16,085 bases of DNA, taken from contig JAICLG010000027.1 in the NCBI GenBank assembly GCA_025927515.1, forward strand, positions 1-16,085. Direction: 5' to 3'. The notes beneath the pieces were generated by a model. The model was not told the DNA's origin. It ran no database searches and saw nothing but the letters and a program-made list of their open reading frames with translations. Positions 13,178-16,085 of this stretch are shown here, in pieces. The position numbers and the translations under genes were made by a program. The number at the start of each line of letters is the position of its first letter. Position 1 is the stretch's first letter. This DNA comes from Hyphomicrobium sp. (GTDB taxonomy: Bacteria > Pseudomonadota > Alphaproteobacteria > Rhizobiales > Hyphomicrobiaceae).

Positions 13178-14101
13178 ATGCAGAACGCATCTTCGAAGAT
13201 GCCGCAAGGACAAAAGAATTCCAAAGTGCAGCAGGATCAAAAAAAATCCATCAAACCCAACGTCACAAATGTTGAGGCGGCGCCTCCACCAAAGAGCGGC
13301 TTTCTGCGGAGCTGGCCCGCAATCGCAGGATTGGTCGCGCTCGTTGCTATCGCGATAGCTGGTTATAGCTATTGGGAATACGCCACTCTCTATCCGTCGA
13401 CTGACAACGCCTACGTTGAAGCCAACATGGTGCAAATCGCGCCGTTGACATCGGGCCTCGTTACAGAGGTCGACGCCAAGGAATTCACACACGTCAAATC
13501 CGGCGACGTGCTCGTGCGGCTCGATCCGACGCCGTTCGAAGCTGCATTGAAGACGGCAGAAGCGCGCCTCGCTCTTGCAAAACAACAAGCGACCGGCGCC
13601 GCTGCACAATCGCCGGCGGCGAAGGCAAACATCGATCAAGCTCAAGCCGGCGTCGACCAAGCACACTTCGAACTCGATCATGCGACGATCAAGGCTCCGG
13701 TCGACGGCATCATCGGCAAGGTGCGCGTGCGCGCTGGCTCAATAGCAAGGGCGGGCGTCAGTCTTTTCCCGTTGATCGACACGTCGCAATGGTGGGTTGA
13801 CGCCAACTTCAAGGAAACGGATTTGGCACGCATCAAGCCGGGCCAAAAAGCGACGATCGATATCGATCTCTTTCCGTCACATGAATTTACCGGCGTCGTG
13901 GAATCCGTCAGCCCCGCAAGCGGCTCCGCTTTTTCCCTATTGCCGTCGGAGAATTCCACCGGCAGCTGGGTGAAAACAACGCAACGATTTCCTGTTCACG
14001 TGGCACTGACGTCTAAACCCGGTGATCCCGAATTGCGTATTGGGGCGTCGGCGACTGTTACAGTCGACACGACGGAAGGTCCTGACAGTGGCGCTCACTG
14101 A
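13178..14101 (+). CDS. emrA: EmrA/HlyD-family membrane fusion protein of a multidrug efflux system
   Basis: The 307-residue adaptor links an inner-membrane transporter to the outer membrane. A lysine/glutamine-rich cytoplasmic tail (1-40) leads to one transmembrane helix (about 46-68), then STDNAYVEANMVQIAPLTSG (74-93), the hallmark of EmrA-type proteins. A lipoyl-like half-motif (VKSGDVLVRLD) and a coiled-coil hairpin (about 118-168) follow, with the second lipoyl half (ATIKAPVDGIIGKVRVRAGS, 169-188) and a beta-barrel domain (ANFKETDLARIKPGQKATI). The hairpin is about 50 residues, shorter than in E. coli EmrA (about 390 residues in total). GAGGG lies 4 bases before ATG 13178. The stop overlaps the start of the next gene, an EmrB-like transporter, so the two are translationally coupled. 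Confidence 0.88.
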   Translation: MQNASSKMPQGQKNSKVQQDQKKSIKPNVTNVEAAPPPKSGFLRSWPAIAGLVALVAIAIAGYSYWEYATLYPSTDNAYVEANMVQIAPLTSGLVTEVDAKEFTHVKSGDVLVRLDPTPFEAALKTAEARLALAKQQATGAAAQSPAAKANIDQAQAGVDQAHFELDHATIKAPVDGIIGKVRVRAGSIARAGVSLFPLIDTSQWWVDANFKETDLARIKPGQKATIDIDLFPSHEFTGVVESVSPASGSAFSLLPSENSTGSWVKTTQRFPVHVALTSKPGDPELRIGASATVTVDTTEGPDSGAH

Positions 14102-15614
14102 TACCGCGCCAGAGACAACGACCAGCAAGGTTTTGACGGCGACGGCCGTCCTTCTCGCCGTGCTGATGGTCATTCTCGACATGACCGTCGTAAACGTCGC
14201 TTTGCCTCACATGATGGGCGCTCTTGGCGCGACGCCCGATCAGATCACCTGGGTTCTCACCTCCTACATCGTCGCCGAAGCGGTCATCATTCCGACGAGC
14301 GGCTTTCTCGCGGGCCGGTTCGGGCGAAAGAACGTCATCCTGTTCAGCGTGGCGGGCTTCATCGTTGCATCGATGCTCTGTGGCCAGTCGCGCACGCTGG
14401 CTCAGATGGTGGTGTTCCGTCTTCTGCAGGGTGCATTCGGCGCGAGCGTCGTTCCGCTTTCGCAAGCCATCATGGTCGATACGTTCGAAGCGGAAAATCG
14501 CGGCAAGGCGATGGCGATATGGGGCATCGGTATCTTGCTTGGGCCGATCATGGGCCCGACAGTCGGCGGGTTTATCACTGACAATCTCGGCTGGGAGTGG
14601 GTGTTCTACATCAACGTACCTATCGGGATCATCAATCTGGCGCTGATCGTGGCCTTCCTCAAACAGACGCCGCGCGTGGTGGCCGTCGCCGATTGGGCCG
14701 GTGCCTTGCTGCTTGCAACCGGCGTCGGCTGCCTGCAGATGTTGCTAGACCGCGGTAACGGTGACGGGTGGCTCGAATCCAATTTTATCATTTCGCTCAT
14801 CATCATTTCCGCCTTTTGCCTCATCGCGTTCGTGGTCAGAAGTTTCAGGCGCCCCGACGCCATTCTTCGTCTCGATCTACTGAAGGATCACAACCTCGCC
14901 ACCGCCACGTTCATGATCATGGCGTTTGGCGTCGGCATGCTGAGCACAATTGCCCTGCAGCCCTTGTTCCTCGAACATCTGCTCGGCTATCCCGCGAGTA
15001 CCGCCGGACTGGTTATGGCCCCGCGCGGTATCGCCGTTGCGATGGGCATGGTCTTCGTCGCCACCACGATCAACCGTTTCCAGCCGCGCTGGCTCGTTCT
15101 CATCGGGTTGACGCTTGCGGCAATCGGCAGCTACGCGACGACCTGGTATAATCTCGAGGTCGATAAGTTCTGGATCATCGCCCCTGGCGTCGTGCAGGGG
15201 CTCGGCATGGGAATGATCTTCGTCCCGTTGTCGACACTGGCATATCAGACGCTTCCTCAGGAGGCGTCTGATCAGGCGGCAGGTATCTTCAATCTGGCGC
15301 GTACGATCGGAGGCTCGATCGGCATTGCGATCGCTGCCACCGTTCTAACGCGCGCCAGCCACGCCAATTGGCAAAGCCTCGGTGCGGGGATCAACCCCTA
15401 TAACCCGGCGCTCACATCATGGTTGGACGCCACGGGTCTCAGCATGTCAGATGCCCGTACGCCGCAGATGCTCGGGCTCGAACTCATGCGGCAATCGACG
15501 ATGATCGGCTTTGTCGAGGCGTTCGGCTTCGTCACATTGAGTTTCCTGTTGCTTATTCCGCTCGTGTTGCTCTTAAGATCTGATGACACCAAAGGCGTGC
15601 GCTCGCCGTTCTGA
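14088..15614 (+). CDS. emrB: EmrB/QacA-type MFS drug transporter (DHA2 family)
   Basis: The 508-residue protein is the length usual for 14-helix DHA2 drug:proton antiporters. Visible family motifs are LDMTVVNVALP in helix 1 (30-40), GRFGRKN (76-82, motif A), RLLQGAFGAS (111-120, motif B with Arg111) and LGPIMGPTVGGF (151-162, motif C, typical of exporters), followed by WEWVFYINVPIG. It sits in the inner membrane and would export toxic hydrophobic compounds through the partner EmrA-like adaptor. I choose GTG 14088, with GGAAGG (14074-14079) 8 bases upstream, overlapping the adaptor gene by 14 bases; an in-frame ATG at 14022 lies deep inside that gene. The substrate cannot be read from sequence. 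Confidence 0.9.
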   Translation: MALTDTAPETTTSKVLTATAVLLAVLMVILDMTVVNVALPHMMGALGATPDQITWVLTSYIVAEAVIIPTSGFLAGRFGRKNVILFSVAGFIVASMLCGQSRTLAQMVVFRLLQGAFGASVVPLSQAIMVDTFEAENRGKAMAIWGIGILLGPIMGPTVGGFITDNLGWEWVFYINVPIGIINLALIVAFLKQTPRVVAVADWAGALLLATGVGCLQMLLDRGNGDGWLESNFIISLIIISAFCLIAFVVRSFRRPDAILRLDLLKDHNLATATFMIMAFGVGMLSTIALQPLFLEHLLGYPASTAGLVMAPRGIAVAMGMVFVATTINRFQPRWLVLIGLTLAAIGSYATTWYNLEVDKFWIIAPGVVQGLGMGMIFVPLSTLAYQTLPQEASDQAAGIFNLARTIGGSIGIAIAATVLTRASHANWQSLGAGINPYNPALTSWLDATGLSMSDARTPQMLGLELMRQSTMIGFVEAFGFVTLSFLLLIPLVLLLRSDDTKGVRSPF

Positions 15615-15619
15615 TCGCG

Positions 15620-16085
15620 TCAATCGTTCGAGTTTGGCTTCGTGCCGCACATGCCGAGATTGATCCATCCATGATCATGGCCGCGCACTTCAGCGCGGTC
15701 CATCTCCCTGACGTCCGTAAGTCCGGCGCCCTCAAGAAGCCGACCGAGATAGCGCGGCGAAAAAAGAGCCATATGCCAGTTCGGATGATTCCGGCCGGTG
15801 CCGTCTCCATAAGAATAGAAGCGGCCCGAAGCCCACTTGCAGGCGTCGCGCGCCGAATTGAAGCGCCACCAGCCATCATTGTGAAAGTCCATCGCCCCGT
15901 TTTCCTCTGCGTCTACAAATGCCTTGGCGATGCGGAGCCCGTTCGGCGTCCAGATCTGCAAGACGCCGCCCGGCTTCAAGACGCGCACCCATTCGCGGAT
16001 TGCCGCCTCAACCTGGTACCAGGGAACGTGCTCGATGATATGGCTCGCATAGACGACGGCAAACGTATTTGAGGGAAGCGGCAAT
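15620..16085 (-). CDS. Class I SAM-dependent methyltransferase, partial (N-terminus beyond right edge)
   Basis: The frame enters from the right edge and stops at 15620. The visible 154 residues begin at LPLPSNTFAVVYASHIIEHV, which is motif II/III of class I methyltransferases (compare D-VV-S-HVLEH), and continue with REWVRVLKPGGVLQIWTPNG, the post-motif region. The end (FSPRYLGRLLEGAGLTDV) is the usual C-terminal strand pair of Methyltransf_11-type enzymes. The SAM-binding glycine loop lies outside the window. The middle contains an aromatic insertion (DGWWRFNSARDACKWASGRF) like that of methyltransferases in sugar or polysaccharide clusters; that association is a guess. It converges on the efflux operon with only 5 bases between the stops. 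Confidence 0.8.
   Translation of the reverse strand, partial: LPLPSNTFAVVYASHIIEHVPWYQVEAAIREWVRVLKPGGVLQIWTPNGLRIAKAFVDAEENGAMDFHNDGWWRFNSARDACKWASGRFYSYGDGTGRNHPNWHMALFSPRYLGRLLEGAGLTDVREMDRAEVRGHDHGWINLGMCGTKPNSND

Noticed and set aside
1..16085. CRISPR arrays, tRNA genes, insertion sequences, phage or defence genes
   Set aside because: I looked for regularly spaced repeats, cloverleaf-like structures, transposase motifs and terminal repeats and saw none.

Overview
The window looks like chromosome from a free-living alphaproteobacterium of the Hyphomicrobiales (Rhizobiales), perhaps close to Hyphomicrobium. This is inferred from the GC-rich coding style, the general-stress (EcfG-type) promoter in front of a CsbD gene, many short Rhizobiales-style hypothetical genes, and the mix of PQQ dehydrogenase, siroheme synthase and EmrAB-type efflux genes. 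No rRNA, tRNA, insertion sequence, phage gene or CRISPR array was seen.

Left part (1-4087, minus strand). A siroheme-synthase-like gene (4087-2981) precedes an envelope cluster: a 713-residue membrane-anchored OmpA-domain protein with four internal repeats (2682-541), a 32-residue single-helix membrane microprotein (512-414), and a membrane-anchored proline-rich protein that runs off the left edge (353-1). The siroheme gene keeps its precorrin-2 dehydrogenase/ferrochelatase half, but its C-terminal methyltransferase domain is truncated and has lost its active-site motifs.

Central part (4088-9070). A 547-base intergenic region with two inverted repeats leads into a two-gene plus-strand operon for the periplasm: an SMP-30/gluconolactonase-like propeller and a PQQ-type sugar dehydrogenase carrying its own C-terminal cytochrome c. 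Together they suggest oxidation of an aldose to a lactone, passage of electrons to the respiratory chain, and hydrolysis of the lactone. A strong hairpin terminator follows, then a convergent zinc-ribbon protein and a cysteine-rich flavodoxin-fold oxidoreductase.

Right-centre (9305-12671). This is a run of seven very small genes on both strands. It contains CsbD with a consensus general-stress promoter (GGAAC-N17-CGTT), several unknown proteins with clear Shine-Dalgarno sites, and weaker GGAAC-based promoter-like sites before three of them. An intrinsic terminator at 11018-11049 has no protein gene to terminate and may end a small RNA. The stretch looks like a stress-response neighbourhood.

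Right end (13178-16085). An overlapping EmrA-like membrane fusion protein and EmrB-like 14-helix MFS transporter form a drug-efflux operon. It converges on a SAM-dependent methyltransferase gene cut by the right edge.
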